Translations under genes and position numbers: made by a program
Source of the DNA: Rhizobium terrae
Lineage (GTDB): Bacteria; Pseudomonadota; Alphaproteobacteria; Rhizobiales; Rhizobiaceae
Length of the DNA stretch: 44,497 bases
Reading direction: 5' to 3'
Assembly: GCF_003425685.1 (NCBI RefSeq)
Contig: NZ_QJKM01000028.1
Span: forward strand, 1 to 44,497
Part shown: one piece after another, positions 1-7,187 of the stretch
How the letters are laid out: every line of letters starts with the position of its first letter
Numbering within the stretch: position 1 is the first letter of the stretch
The notes under the pieces: generated by a model
Databases searched by the model: none
Told to the model about the DNA's origin: nothing
What the model saw: only the letters and a program-made list of their open reading frames with translations

Positions 1-127
1 TGACCCAGGAGGTAATGTTCAGTGCCGAAAACTGGCCGGTCTTTGATCGGAACGGTGGCCGGCTTCAAATCGGAATGGTGGCCGGTCTTTGATCGGAATG
101 GCGGCCGGCTTCACGTCGGAATCCGCA
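1..127. mobile_element. End of an IS21-type insertion sequence
   Basis: Three near-identical 23-bp units (51-73, 74-96, 97-119) and a partial fourth (about 30-50) alternate between GGCCGGCTTCA and GGCCGGTCTTTGATCGG cores. Multiple direct repeats near the tips are typical of IS21-family elements. The outer tip ends in TCCGCA at 127, so the element would read TGCGGA inward from there. No transposase is in the window; the body lies to the left. The family call is from memory of rhizobial IS21 ends, not from a search. Confidence 0.6.
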
Positions 128-183
128 AGGAACCATCGGTCGCCGTTGGCGCTTACCGCAAATTCAGTGGGTTCTTGTGCCAT
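128..183 (-). pseudogene. 5' fragment of an EFAxSxNGDRW small protein, cut by the IS
   Basis: Reading leftward from ATG at 183, after a GAGGAG ribosome binding site, gives MAQEPTEFAVSANGDRWFL and then runs into the insertion-sequence tip at about 127. The same opening (EFAASxNGDRWxL) starts the intact protein at 10535-10789 and the C-terminal part of the desaturase fusion at 37314-38843. This is therefore the truncated third family member. It lies 30 bp downstream of the transglutaminase gene on the same strand and was probably its operon partner. Function is unknown. Confidence 0.7.
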
Positions 184-213
184 AGGCATTCTCCTCGTGT
201 TGGGATTGAAGAA

Positions 214-1137
214 TCATTCGCCCGCGATGGTCTGGTGGTTGCCATTCTTCGCTTGGCTCATGTCTGAGACGTTGCCGGAAAGCACTTCGACGTCCACCTG
301 CATGGATGCGAAGGCATCCGACGGACCGACAAAACTTCCTGCCACCGGCACTACCTGGCTGATATCCCGGCTGATCGCGACAGGAATAAGGTTCTCGCCG
401 CCCATTTTTCGGTTGGTGGGGTCGAAGGGAATCCAGCCAGCGCCCGGGACGAAGACCTCTGCCCAGGCATGCGTCGAGCCCCTATCCGGCGAGCCTTCAA
501 GGCCCCCGACGGGATTGAATAGATAGCCGGAAACGATGCGGGCGCCAAAACCCAGGCATCGCGAAGCTTCAGCGAAAAGAACCGCAAGATCCCGGCACGA
601 GCCCCACCCCCGGTCGAGCGTCTCCCCCGGCGACTGCGTGCCTTCGTCATCGCGGCTCTGATAGGAGATCCACAGCGAGATGCCGGCATTCAAGTCCAGG
701 AGAAGCGAAAGTGTATCGGTCGAACTGCCCGCAACAAAACCCCGCGCCCATATTTCAAGCCTGTCGAACGGGTCCGGATATTGTCTGACTGCGAGGGCGC
801 CGAGATCCGTCCACTCGTCTTCGGAATAACGAAACGGATAAGTTGCGCCGGAGGCGGCAATATTGAAGATCGGCCACGCCGGTGCGGTCAAATCTACCTC
901 GGCGAAGCTGTCGATGACCAACATGTCGGCGGGTGTTCGAAAGGCAGCTGCGGCGACGGCATTGCCGAAGACATCCGTCGACCAGCTTACCTCCGAGCTC
1001 GGCGCCGTCGATATCTCGTGGATTAGCAGACGTAAATCCCTACCCTCTCGAGGCCGAAGCATCAGGCGATGCGGCGCAAGCTCCACTTCCCGGCGATAGC
1101 TGTAGGTCGTGCGATGTCGAACCGTAAGCTTTGTCAT
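214..1137 (-). CDS. Transglutaminase-like cysteine protease-fold protein
   Basis: The 307-residue protein has the bacterial transglutaminase-like N-terminal beta domain (about 1-90, starting TVRHRTTYSYRREVELAPH) followed by the transglutaminase core. The catalytic triad is visible as Cys in GWGSCRDLA (about 178), His in STHAWAEVF (about 220) and Asp in WIPFDPTNR (about 235). Family members are cytoplasmic and thought to cleave or crosslink peptides; the substrate is unknown. No signal peptide is seen. It sits between a small conserved protein upstream and the cut EFA-type gene downstream, all on the minus strand, so it may have been the middle gene of a short operon. Confidence 0.88.
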   Translation of the reverse strand: MTKLTVRHRTTYSYRREVELAPHRLMLRPREGRDLRLLIHEISTAPSSEVSWSTDVFGNAVAAAAFRTPADMLVIDSFAEVDLTAPAWPIFNIAASGATYPFRYSEDEWTDLGALAVRQYPDPFDRLEIWARGFVAGSSTDTLSLLLDLNAGISLWISYQSRDDEGTQSPGETLDRGWGSCRDLAVLFAEASRCLGFGARIVSGYLFNPVGGLEGSPDRGSTHAWAEVFVPGAGWIPFDPTNRKMGGENLIPVAISRDISQVVPVAGSFVGPSDAFASMQVDVEVLSGNVSDMSQAKNGNHQTIAGE

Positions 1138-1179
1138 ATGGGGTCAATCACTACGAGATTTCCCGCTGCAACATGCGAC

Positions 1180-1440
1180 TCACAGCTGACCACCGTGGGT
1201 GTCTGGCCCCTGGTCCGCCGCAAGTGCGTTTTTCAGATCGATCTCGCTGACCGGCCACGCCTCTACACGTCCCGCCGACGTGAGCATGATCGTGAGCCTT
1301 CGGTGATAGGCCTCCCACATCACGTCGATTGGCTCCTCCTCAGTCTGAAGCTCGAAACTACCGGCAGCATGTGGAGCCTCCATTCCCGGAAGCAGGAAAG
1401 GTTTCTGAAACGTGACCGTACGGGTGCTGGTGTGGCTCAT
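1180..1440 (-). CDS. Conserved small protein, WEAYHR family
   Basis: This 86-residue soluble protein is a paralogue of the product of 26960-27205. Both share an LPGM motif near residue 18, a glycine-phenylalanine stretch, TEEPxxxxWEAYHR, TxMLTSxGxxEA and a final DLxxALAAD. No domain name is recognised. It lies 42 bp before the transglutaminase gene on the same strand, which suggests cotranscription. Conservation between two distant copies in the window supports it as a real gene; function is not known. Confidence 0.75.
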   Translation of the reverse strand: MSHTSTRTVTFQKPFLLPGMEAPHAAGSFELQTEEEPIDVMWEAYHRRLTIMLTSAGRVEAWPVSEIDLKNALAADQGPDTHGGQL

Positions 1441-1522
1441 TGGCTTTCTCCATTTGTATCGGATTGTCCGGCACCCCGATGCCGATGCGGGACCTCTTTT
1501 GCTCGCACGCCTCTCTTACTTT

Positions 1523-1606
1523 TTACCCGCGCCGGAAGGTGCGGTGATCTTGAGCTTTCCTCCACATGATGCGGAATACCCACGCGCCAAGAATCAACCG
1601 CATCAT
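1523..1606 (-). CDS. Possible 27-residue hydrophobic micro-ORF
   Basis: ATG at 1606 opens MMRLILGAWVFRIMWRKAQD and ends after seven more residues. The same frame continues upstream without a start as WNLYYFVLFFIA, which looks like a membrane segment, so this may be the tail of a decayed gene. It starts about 10 bases after the -10 element of an EcfG-type site, which would make the message almost leaderless. There is no ribosome binding site. Weak call. Confidence 0.22.
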   Translation of the reverse strand: MMRLILGAWVFRIMWRKAQDHRTFRRG

Positions 1607-1616
1607 CGCTATGAAA

Positions 1617-1641
1617 AACAGGACAAAATAGTAGAGGTTCC
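1617..1641 (-). promoter_or_regulatory. EcfG-type stress promoter candidate
   Basis: On the minus strand GGAAC (1641-1637) is followed after 17 bases by GTT (1619-1617). It points towards the micro-ORF at 1606 and the WEAYHR and transglutaminase genes; the latter starts are 177 bases and more away. This is the least certain of the nine sites because the target is unclear. Confidence 0.4.
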
Positions 1642-1683
1642 ATTGTCTGCCTCGCGCGTTCGTTTCTCCCTCACATACTGGGC

Positions 1684-1911
1684 TTATGTATCGGCCGACT
1701 TAGCGGGACCATGGACTGCCGCGCTTCGAAAATAGTGTTCGGCGTGCTGATAATAGTTTTCAGCCTCGATCCGATCACCGGCTGACGCTTTCTCTAGAGC
1801 GAGTGCGAGGTAATGTTCGTAAAAATCCCTGTCATTGCGGGGGGCCGGGCGTGCAGGCAGCTTCTCGACTACCCTATCGGAATAGCTTGGGTGGAGGCGC
1901 TTGTTGTTCAT
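1684..1911 (-). CDS. Short YQHAEHYFR protein (DUF4167-like core)
   Basis: The 75-residue protein ends with SAGDRIEAENYYQHAEHYFR, the hallmark of the DUF4167 family, which in rhizobia is usually much longer and RNA-granule-like or disordered outside this core. Here almost only the core remains, preceded by a basic N-terminus (MNNKRLHPSYSD). The start at 1911 is chosen because the paralogue at 37117-37317 also begins MNN; a longer reading to 1974 is possible. No operon partner is evident. Function of the family is unknown. Confidence 0.68.
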   Translation of the reverse strand: MNNKRLHPSYSDRVVEKLPARPAPRNDRDFYEHYLALALEKASAGDRIEAENYYQHAEHYFRSAAVHGPAKSADT

Positions 1912-2666
1912 GGAAAGATTTCGAGGCCATCGCGGCCTGCTCCTGTAAGGTTCAAAAGGGGGAGGCGCCGTCACCTCTCGATTTGCTCGCTATTTCCCGC
2001 GGATCAGGTCAGTCGGCGGCAGGCTGTGTGGTCCACGCTAGAGAGGCGGGACGCTGCAGCACGGACCTGCAATGGTAGCTATATGCGGGCAGGAAATCAC
2101 GCCGACCCACGCGTCGAGCGGTGGGGGGTGGCAGCGTTCAGTGAATTTCAGTGAGGAAAGAATCCGGCGGCTCTCTACCATTGCTGTCAAAGAAACGCTC
2201 AACACATCTTCCATACGGAGGTAATGTGGCTCTTTCACGGTCGTCGGCCCGCATCTGCAGTTCCACGCTCAATTCAATCGAAATTCACACGAATTACCTC
2301 AGTGACGATAGAGAGGCCAGTTTCCGGCAAAAGATCCGAAAAGAAGTTGAAGGGATCATCACTCGGAGCAAGTTGATGTCCAACGATCCGGAAGACGAAG
2401 AAGCAAAAAAAGCCGCACGCAATGTTGTAAGCCAAGTGTCGCCGGATTTGAGCGGTTCCATGAATCCAAGGCGCGCTTCTGATCCAGGCCTTGGTCAGCA
2501 TCCTTCGGTATTGGGACGACTACTAACCATTGTCCCCACCTGCGCTATCTGTATCCATGCCGCAAGGCGAAGGGTCCGCAAGCTGACACAGCGGCACGGA
2601 CGGAGACGAGGCCGGGGTAACGTCGCAATAGGTCCGGCCTCCCTTCTTTGCTTTCGGGAAAAGCTG
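1912..2666. other. Gap with no confident gene
   Basis: The longest plausible coding stretch is 2151-2702 on the plus strand. Its middle part reads like protein (SDDREASFRQKIRKEVEGII, then MSNDPEDEEAKKAARN), but its ends do not, and it runs into the promoter of the RMF-like gene. It may be the remnant of a small helical protein. Nothing else is recognised. Confidence 0.35.
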
Positions 2667-2691
2667 GGAACACCCGCATCCGTCGTTGGTT
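2667..2691 (+). promoter_or_regulatory. EcfG-type stress promoter before the RMF-like gene
   Basis: GGAAC at 2667-2671 and GTT at 2689-2691 are separated by exactly 17 bases, the form used by the alphaproteobacterial general stress sigma factor. The start codon at 2699 lies about 8 bases after the -10 element, so the transcript would be leaderless or nearly so. Confidence 0.65.
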
Positions 2692-2698
2692 CTAGTCC

Positions 2699-2854
2699 AT
2701 GATCCTGACCACAGACCAGCGAAAGACGATATTCGAGGAGGGGCAGGATGCGGCCGCGCTCGGAAGAAACATGCGCGCTTGCCCGTATCTCGGCGACGAG
2801 ACACCGGAGCGCATCTACATCTGGATGAGCGGATATCGCAACCCGAAGAGATAG
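2699..2854 (+). CDS. Ribosome modulation factor (RMF/CrpP) family protein
   Basis: The 51-residue reading frame starts MILTTDQRKTIFEEGQDAAA and contains GRNxRxCPYL followed by ERIYIWMSGYR. The pattern G-x2-AA-x2-G-x6-CPY and the WxxGYR end are those of the RMF family, whose enterobacterial member dimerises and silences 70S ribosomes in stationary phase. There is no ribosome binding site, but an EcfG-type promoter ends just before the ATG, consistent with leaderless translation during stress. Some rhizobial RMF-like proteins are called CrpP; an enzymatic role is not implied here. Confidence 0.75.
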   Translation: MILTTDQRKTIFEEGQDAAALGRNMRACPYLGDETPERIYIWMSGYRNPKR

Positions 2855-3119
2855 CATCCTTCGATGTTCCGTTCAGAATCCGGCTGTCGCGTGCCATTGC
2901 CATGCTCGCAATGCCTCAAGACAGGACAAAACACGATCGCTCCAACTTTCAATGCTTCCGTGGAGATAGTGCATACCCCTGTCAGCCGTGAACACGCCTG
3001 ATGCTAATTACCAGGGCTGCCAGATAGATGCGCTCCGCCTATGTATACCTACAGTAGCAAAATGGCCAATCCCGAAACAACAAGTTGACTGTCATGCTGG
3101 CATGGTGTATCTGAAAACT
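2855..3119 (+). other. Intergenic region before the first cold-shock gene
   Basis: No coding sequence is supported here. It lies between the RMF-like gene and the conserved cold-shock leader that begins at about 3120 and probably holds that gene's upstream promoter sequence. Confidence 0.4.
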
Positions 3120-3253
3120 ATCGATACTTTGTTTGCCGATATTTTGTTTTGGCTGCGCCTCGCGCCTCTTGACGAATTTTCCCTCTCAAAAGTCGAAACA
3201 TCCGCCGTGCGTCGCCCGGTGGACAGATCAATGTTGCTATGAAAGGGTTCGTT
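3120..3253 (+). promoter_or_regulatory. Conserved cold-shock promoter/5' leader, copy A
   Basis: About 134 bases before the cold-shock start share an ordered set of blocks with 5220-5345 and 10855-10983: ATCGA, then TTG-TTG-CGA, GTTTT-GC, a GC-rich patch, and CCTCTCAAA-TCGA. A long conserved 5' leader is typical of cold-inducible csp mRNAs. Copy A is the most diverged of the three. Confidence 0.55.
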
Positions 3254-3463
3254 ATGACCACTGGCACAGTTAAATGGTTCAACGCAACCAAGGGCTTCGG
3301 CTTCATCCAGCCTGACGACGGCAGCGCCGACGTCTTCGTTCACATCTCTGCCGTCGAACGTGCGGGCATGCGCTCCATCGTCGAGGGCCAGAAGCTCGGT
3401 TTCGAGCTGGAACGCGACCACAAGTCGGGCAAGATGTCCGCCGGCCAGTTGCAGGCCGCCTAA
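3254..3463 (+). CDS. Cold-shock protein (CspA family)
   Basis: The 69-residue single OB-fold protein has the RNP1 motif KGFGFIQP and the RNP2 motif VFVHISAV and ends GQLQAA. CspA proteins bind single-stranded RNA and melt secondary structure. ATG at 3254 is chosen over 3239 because it gives the normal N-terminus MTTGTVKWFN. A conserved leader lies upstream; a conserved hairpin and a terminator lie downstream. Confidence 0.95.
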   Translation: MTTGTVKWFNATKGFGFIQPDDGSADVFVHISAVERAGMRSIVEGQKLGFELERDHKSGKMSAGQLQAA

Positions 3464-3478
3464 AGCTTTGGCTCGTCG

Positions 3479-3498
3479 TGACCGCGGATGTACCGGCA
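3479..3498 (+). ncRNA. Repeated 3' hairpin element, copy 1
   Basis: TGACCGCGGATGTACCGGCA folds as TG-(A)-CCG / CGG-CA around the loop CGGATGTAC. Compared with the other copies the stem pair changes from A-T to G-C, so pairing is kept. It lies 15 bases after the csp stop codon and 18 bases before a terminator. Confidence 0.6.
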
Positions 3499-3516
3499 TG
3501 ACGGCAAAAGTTTGCA

Positions 3517-3545
3517 AAGGCCAGGCGATTGTCTGGCCTTTTCCG
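3517..3545 (+). terminator. Rho-independent terminator after the first csp gene
   Basis: AAGGCCAG and CTGGCCTT form an 8-bp stem around GCGATTGT, followed by TTCC. It closes the csp transcript that carries the 3' hairpin element. Confidence 0.8.
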
Positions 3546-3633
3546 TTAACGGCATGGCCGGCGCGGATATCCGCGCGAACTCCGGCGGGCCTGTATACCG
3601 GCCTTTGACGGCCTGTTGACGAGGAAGACACGA

Positions 3634-4014
3634 TTGAGACACCCAGGTGACAACAGCTTTGCGGAACGCCGCAAAACCTCGGCAGATGCCAAACGCGAGC
3701 TTTTGGCGAAATTTGCGTCCGCGCCGAAACTGGGCGACCCCGCTATGCAGGAACGGCGTGCCGCACGCGAGACCATCGCAGCAGCGAGGGAGGCTCGCCG
3801 TGCCGAACGCGACGCCCTGAAGGCCGCGGAAAACGAGCGCATCCTGATCGAAGCGGCTGCGCTGACGGCGGCTGCGGAAGCGGATGAGAGAGCTGCTGCG
3901 GAAGCGCGGCAACTGGAGATCAACGATCGCATTTCCCGCGTCGTGGCCGACGAAGCCGCGCGCAAGGCCGAACGCGACCGCCGCTACGCGGCCCGAAAGG
4001 CCCGTCAGGGCTGA
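3634..4014 (+). CDS. DUF6481 family helical protein
   Basis: A 126-residue, highly charged, alanine/arginine/glutamate-rich protein predicted to be one long helix or coiled coil. It follows the DUF6481 pattern: a short N-terminus with FAERRKTSADAK, then LLAKFASAPKLGDPAMQERR, then repeated AA-RxAER segments. TTG at 3634 is preferred as start because GAGGAAG lies 8 bases upstream; an earlier in-frame TTG is at 3616. Function unknown. It precedes the desaturase gene by 82 bp on the same strand. Confidence 0.75.
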   Translation: MRHPGDNSFAERRKTSADAKRELLAKFASAPKLGDPAMQERRAARETIAAAREARRAERDALKAAENERILIEAAALTAAAEADERAAAEARQLEINDRISRVVADEAARKAERDRRYAARKARQG

Positions 4015-4096
4015 CGGCCGAAATACGTGCCTGGGAGCGGCAGGACAACCCGCTTCGGTGGCGCTCACGTCGAGGGCCTAAAACGAGTGGAACTCG

Positions 4097-5167
4097 ATGA
4101 CCGCCCACGCCTATTCGACTATCGAACCTACCGGAGACGATGCCGGGGCCTGGCTGAAGATCCTCTCGAAATATCGGCAGCCGCATTCCGGGCGGAGCGT
4201 TTTTGAGCTTCTCGTGACGATTTTGCCTTTCGCAGCCTTCTGGGCCGGAGCCTATATCTCCGTTATCCAGGGTTTTTGGCTGGGGCTGATCCTCGTCTTG
4301 CCGGCCGCCGCCTTTCTGCTGCGCCTCTTCATGATCCAGCATGACTGCGGGCATGGCTCGTTCTTCGGCCGCCGGCGTTTCGACAACTGGACCGGGCGTA
4401 TCATCGGCGTGCTGACCCTGACGCCCTATGATTACTGGCGGCGGGCGCATGCCGGTCACCATGCCACTGCAGGAAACCTCGACGAGCGGGGCGTCGGCGA
4501 CATCACCACACTGACCATCGCCGAATATTATTCCCTTTCCTGGGCGAGACGGCTTGCCTATCGGCTCTACCGGCACCCGCTCGTGATGTTCGGCATCGGA
4601 CCCGCATGGCTTTTTCTCCTCAAGCAGCGCCTGCCTTTTGGCATGATGGGCTTCGGGGCCATGCCATGGATATCCACCATGGCTACGAACCTGGCGATCA
4701 CAATTTTGACCGCCCTGATGATCTGGACCGTCGGCCTCGTTCCATTCCTTTTGATTCATCTGCCGGTCGTGCTCATCGCGGGGGCGGCCGGGGTATGGTT
4801 GTTCTACGTTCAGCACCAGTTCGAGGGGACGCATTGGTCGAAGACCGGGGAATGGCAGTTTCCCGAGGCCGCACTTCATGGCGCCTCCCATTACGACCTG
4901 CCGCCGGTGCTCCGGTGGATCACCGGCAACATCGGCGTTCACCACGTCCATCACCTGTCGAGCAGGATTCCCTATTACAGGCTACCGGAGGTACTGCGTG
5001 ACCATCCCGAGCTCGGGGATATCGGCCGCATAACTCTTTGGCAGAGCCTGCAATGCGTCAGGCTCGTGCTCTGGGACGAACGGAGCAACAAGCTGGTCTC
5101 GTTCCGGGGTGCCGCCAAGGCGGCCGTGCTGTCAGGTTGCGACATCAATCTCCGGATACAACCTTAA
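4097..5167 (+). CDS. Membrane fatty acid desaturase
   Basis: The 356-residue membrane protein carries the three histidine boxes of acyl-lipid desaturases: HDCGH (about 89), HAGHH (about 125) and HHVHH (about 284). Four or more membrane segments are visible. These diiron enzymes insert a double bond into membrane fatty acids, which keeps membranes fluid in the cold and fits the adjacent csp genes. It is highly similar along its length to residues 1-345 of the protein at 37314-38843. Compared with that paralogue its last 20 residues are unrelated, and it ends in a normal stop. Confidence 0.92.
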   Translation: MTAHAYSTIEPTGDDAGAWLKILSKYRQPHSGRSVFELLVTILPFAAFWAGAYISVIQGFWLGLILVLPAAAFLLRLFMIQHDCGHGSFFGRRRFDNWTGRIIGVLTLTPYDYWRRAHAGHHATAGNLDERGVGDITTLTIAEYYSLSWARRLAYRLYRHPLVMFGIGPAWLFLLKQRLPFGMMGFGAMPWISTMATNLAITILTALMIWTVGLVPFLLIHLPVVLIAGAAGVWLFYVQHQFEGTHWSKTGEWQFPEAALHGASHYDLPPVLRWITGNIGVHHVHHLSSRIPYYRLPEVLRDHPELGDIGRITLWQSLQCVRLVLWDERSNKLVSFRGAAKAAVLSGCDINLRIQP

Positions 5168-5219
5168 TTAATTGCCCATACACCTTGTTCTCACCACAGT
5201 TGAAGCCTATAGGTATCCC

Positions 5220-5345
5220 ATCGACTTTGCTTGTTGAGCTATGTTTTCGCACCACGGGTGCCCGAGCTGTTCCCTCTCAAACTCGATGATGACCGCATCC
5301 GGCAATCGGCCGGTTGCGAACGCTTACGATTGAAAGGAAATCGGC
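5220..5345 (+). promoter_or_regulatory. Conserved cold-shock promoter/5' leader, copy B
   Basis: Shares ATCGA, TTGCTTGTTGAGCT, GTTTTCGC, a GAGCTGTTCC block and CTCTCAAACTCGA with copy C at 10855-10983, at nearly constant distance (126-134 bases) from the csp start codon. A GAAAGGAA ribosome binding site ends the leader. Confidence 0.62.
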
Positions 5346-5555
5346 ATGAACAGTGGTATCGTCAAATTCTTCAACACGGCAAAAGGCTTCGGCTTCATTC
5401 AGCCGTCCGACGGCTCCAAGGACGTATTCGTTCACATCTCCGCCGTCGAGCGCGCGGGCATGACCTACCTTAGCGAAGGTCAGAAGGTCACATACGACCT
5501 CGTGGCGGACAAGCGTTCGGGCAAAAGCGCGGCCGAAAACCTTCAGGCTGCCTAA
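5346..5555 (+). CDS. Cold-shock protein (CspA family)
   Basis: A 69-residue CspA protein beginning MNSGIVKFFNTAKGFGFIQP, with VFVHISAVERAG and the tail SAAENLQAA. It is closest to the csp product at 10984-11193; the two share leader, length and tail, so they arose by duplication. RNA chaperone in the cytoplasm. Confidence 0.95.
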   Translation: MNSGIVKFFNTAKGFGFIQPSDGSKDVFVHISAVERAGMTYLSEGQKVTYDLVADKRSGKSAAENLQAA

Positions 5556-5575
5556 TCCATCAGGCTTCCGGTCCT

Positions 5576-5595
5576 TGACCACGGATGTACTGGCA
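5576..5595 (+). ncRNA. Repeated 3' hairpin element, copy 2
   Basis: TGACCACGGATGTACTGGCA, stem TG-(A)-CCA / TGG-CA, loop CGGATGTAC, 20 bases after the csp stop and 21 bases before the terminator. Identical in all 20 bases to copies 4 and 5. Confidence 0.62.
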
Positions 5596-5616
5596 CAGAT
5601 CGTAGAAGCTTCGGAG

Positions 5617-5650
5617 AAGGTCGGGTTCTCACCCGGCCTTTTATTTTTCT
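5617..5650 (+). terminator. Rho-independent terminator after the second csp gene
   Basis: AAGGTCGGG and CCCGGCCTT pair around TTCTCA, followed by TTATTTTT. The same AAGGTCGG/CCGGCCTT stem recurs at 12859-12890. Confidence 0.8.
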
Positions 5651-5668
5651 CTCACGAAAGCGATTTTC

Positions 5669-5839
5669 ATGAAAAAGACCGACGCACAGCAGCAGTTGAA
5701 GAGGGCGGAACGCCAGATCGCCAATACCAGCGGTGGCGGGCATCTCGGCGGCACGAATTTCGGCCAGGGCTACGATGCCAAGACATCATCGGCGAAAGGC
5801 AAGCTGGACAAGAGCCGCAGAAATGGCGGCAAGAGCTGA
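5669..5839 (+). CDS. Small basic glycine-rich protein
   Basis: A 56-residue protein (MKKTDAQQQLKRAERQIANT, then SGGGHLGGTNFGQGYDAK, ending DKSRRNGGKS). It is hydrophilic, lysine-rich and probably disordered, like the other tiny proteins at 9872, 23222, 23409 and 38899. It follows the csp terminator and is itself followed by a clear terminator, which supports it as a separate transcription unit. No function is recognised. Confidence 0.6.
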   Translation: MKKTDAQQQLKRAERQIANTSGGGHLGGTNFGQGYDAKTSSAKGKLDKSRRNGGKS

Positions 5840-5868
5840 CCGGCTCTGCCTTCCGGTCGGAACATGGA

Positions 5869-5894
5869 CCCGCCAGAAATGGCGGGTTTTCTTT
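5869..5894 (+). terminator. Rho-independent terminator
   Basis: CCCGCCA and TGGCGGG form a perfect 7-bp stem around GAAA, followed by TTTTCTTT. It closes the small gene at 5669-5839. Confidence 0.85.
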
Positions 5895-6058
5895 GTCGGT
5901 GGACCGCTTGATCCGTTGAAACCTATTTCCCGAGTACCATCGCGACGATAATCCGTGGAAATCTAACATTGGCTCAATATTCGCCAGAGAAACGGCCAGG
6001 TGGGTCTTTGTTAAGACTTAATTACCCTTCATCATCCACTATCGGCAGCAACTGATAC

Positions 6059-6112
6059 GGGCGTTGCCGTAAGGGCGGCCAAAGTGCCCTAGCCCCAATC
6101 GAGGAGGACGAC
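6059..6112 (+). promoter_or_regulatory. Repeated structured 5' leader, copy L1
   Basis: GGGCGTTGCCG is followed by the hairpin AGGGC-(GGCCAAAGT)-GCCCT, then AGCCCCAA and GAGGAGGACG before ATGTCTTCC. The opening GGGC can also pair with the later GCCC, giving a two-part stem. Compare copies at 8684-8740, 10302-10355 and 27833-27881. With L2 it also shares CGGC-GCAACTG just upstream. Confidence 0.65.
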
Positions 6113-6232
6113 ATGTCTTCCATGCCCCGGCATTTTCTGTACAATTTCTACGATATCGTCGCCCCCAAGATAATGGCAGGCCTGAGCTTTGCCCTCGTCA
6201 TGTCCATGTTGGCGGAGGGATGGCTATGGTGA
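6113..6232 (+). CDS. 39-residue single-pass membrane peptide
   Basis: The frame starts MSSMPRHFLYNFYDIVAPKI and continues MAGLSFALVMSMLAEGWLW. Residues 20-37 form one membrane segment. It aligns with the 40-residue product of 27710-27832 (shared MSS start, Y-x3-APK, AGLS, GxLW end). The strong ribosome binding site GAGGAGG belongs to the repeated leader L1. Its end overlaps the start of the next gene by 13 bases, as in the second copy, which indicates translational coupling. Confidence 0.65.
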   Translation: MSSMPRHFLYNFYDIVAPKIMAGLSFALVMSMLAEGWLW

Positions 6233-6717
6233 GAGCCCATGATGCCAGTCGCCCTTCCAACGACAGCCATATTTTACGTGGCGTCCTGAAGCGTGCCCGT
6301 TATGCCACGACTGACCTGAAAGCTGTCGCAGGCGCAAATCACCTGCGAGAAATCACTCTTATCGATCGCATTCGATCCGCCACGATCTCACCGGAGGATT
6401 CTCCTTCGCTGTCTCGTAAGCGTGCTGAGCCTGCCGCGCTCGCATCTTCAGAGAACGAGGGTGGTTCAATTCAGCCGGCCGAGGGTCAGAACATGCTGTC
6501 GACCGTACGATGGATGCCGCCGGTCAAGATCGGGAATGCTTCGATCATCGGTCCTTTGGAGGCGCATCGCTTCATGATGAATCACTGGCCGCATGTGAAA
6601 GGGGCGAAATTTGCGCTGGCACATATGGCGATATTGGCGGCCCTGGACGGGCGCCAGACGCCCCAGGAAGCCCGCGCCTCTTTCGATAGAGCGGTCAAGG
6701 AGGCGTGCCTGAATTAG
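6220..6717 (+). CDS. Fusion of an unknown domain to a DUF982 domain
   Basis: Residues 15-60 (SHILRGVLKRARYATTDLKA, then an IDRIRSATISPED stretch) match the separate protein at 27447-27719. Residues 85-165, starting MLSTVRWMPPVKIG, are a DUF982 domain matching the separate protein at 27202-27441 (PLEAHRFMMNHWP, AILAALDGRQTPQEAR). The joint lies at EGQNML, exactly where the other copy has a stop and a new start. ATG at 6220 overlaps the membrane peptide gene; ATG at 6226 is an alternative. DUF982 function is unknown. Confidence 0.75.
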   Translation: MAMVRAHDASRPSNDSHILRGVLKRARYATTDLKAVAGANHLREITLIDRIRSATISPEDSPSLSRKRAEPAALASSENEGGSIQPAEGQNMLSTVRWMPPVKIGNASIIGPLEAHRFMMNHWPHVKGAKFALAHMAILAALDGRQTPQEARASFDRAVKEACLN

Positions 6718-6811
6718 GGACGCCCCTAACGACGCGGCATTCAAAGATGAGCAGTTCCACAATCCGTCCCAGAGCCGACGGCGCCATACTGGCGATAACT
6801 ATGGAGTGACC

Positions 6812-7078
6812 GTGGATTCGGACATCATACGGATTGAATTCAGGATACGCTGGAAAGTGCCGGTTTATGTCGCCGTTGGAGATGAGCCGACCCGAAAGAT
6901 AAGCGGCCCTCAAGATGCTCTTCAATATCTGAGCGATAATCGGGCTATCCAGACAGGATTTCCTTACTGGAGAGCACGTCATCGTTGCTACGATGCGTTG
7001 AAAGGCTTGATCACGTCTGAGGAAATGCGCGATGACTTCATCGCCGCATGCGCGCAGGCGGACTTTCGCCTGAGATAG
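6812..7078 (+). CDS. DUF982 family protein
   Basis: An 88-residue protein of the rhizobial DUF982 family: a beta-rich start (IIRIEFRIRWKVPVYVAV), the ISGPQDALQYL segment, then a helical C-terminus with YDALKGLITSEEMRDDF. GTG at 6812 is preferred because GGAG lies 6 bases upstream and because the alignment with the family member at 12037 starts there; GTG at 6806 is possible. It follows the fusion gene at 6220 by about 95 bases on the same strand. Confidence 0.75.
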   Translation: MDSDIIRIEFRIRWKVPVYVAVGDEPTRKISGPQDALQYLSDNRAIQTGFPYWRARHRCYDALKGLITSEEMRDDFIAACAQADFRLR

Positions 7079-7187
7079 CCGTAAACCAATACTTACGGAC
7101 CGGAGACCTCCCATCCCGATCGAGCTATTCCTGCTCCTGCCGATCGCTGGCAAGTGCCTCCTCGAGCGCGGCTTCGGAGGTCACAGG

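Noticed and set aside
1..127. 23-bp tandem repeats as a CRISPR or plasmid iteron array
   Set aside because: Units abut without spacers and end at a TG/CA tip inside a cut gene, which fits an insertion-sequence end better. No replication gene is near.
3920..4954. 344-residue minus-strand frame opposite the desaturase
   Set aside because: Low-complexity, rich in Gly/Pro/Arg/His, no domain, fully opposite a gene with three histidine boxes; a shadow. The same holds for the frame at 37500-38048.
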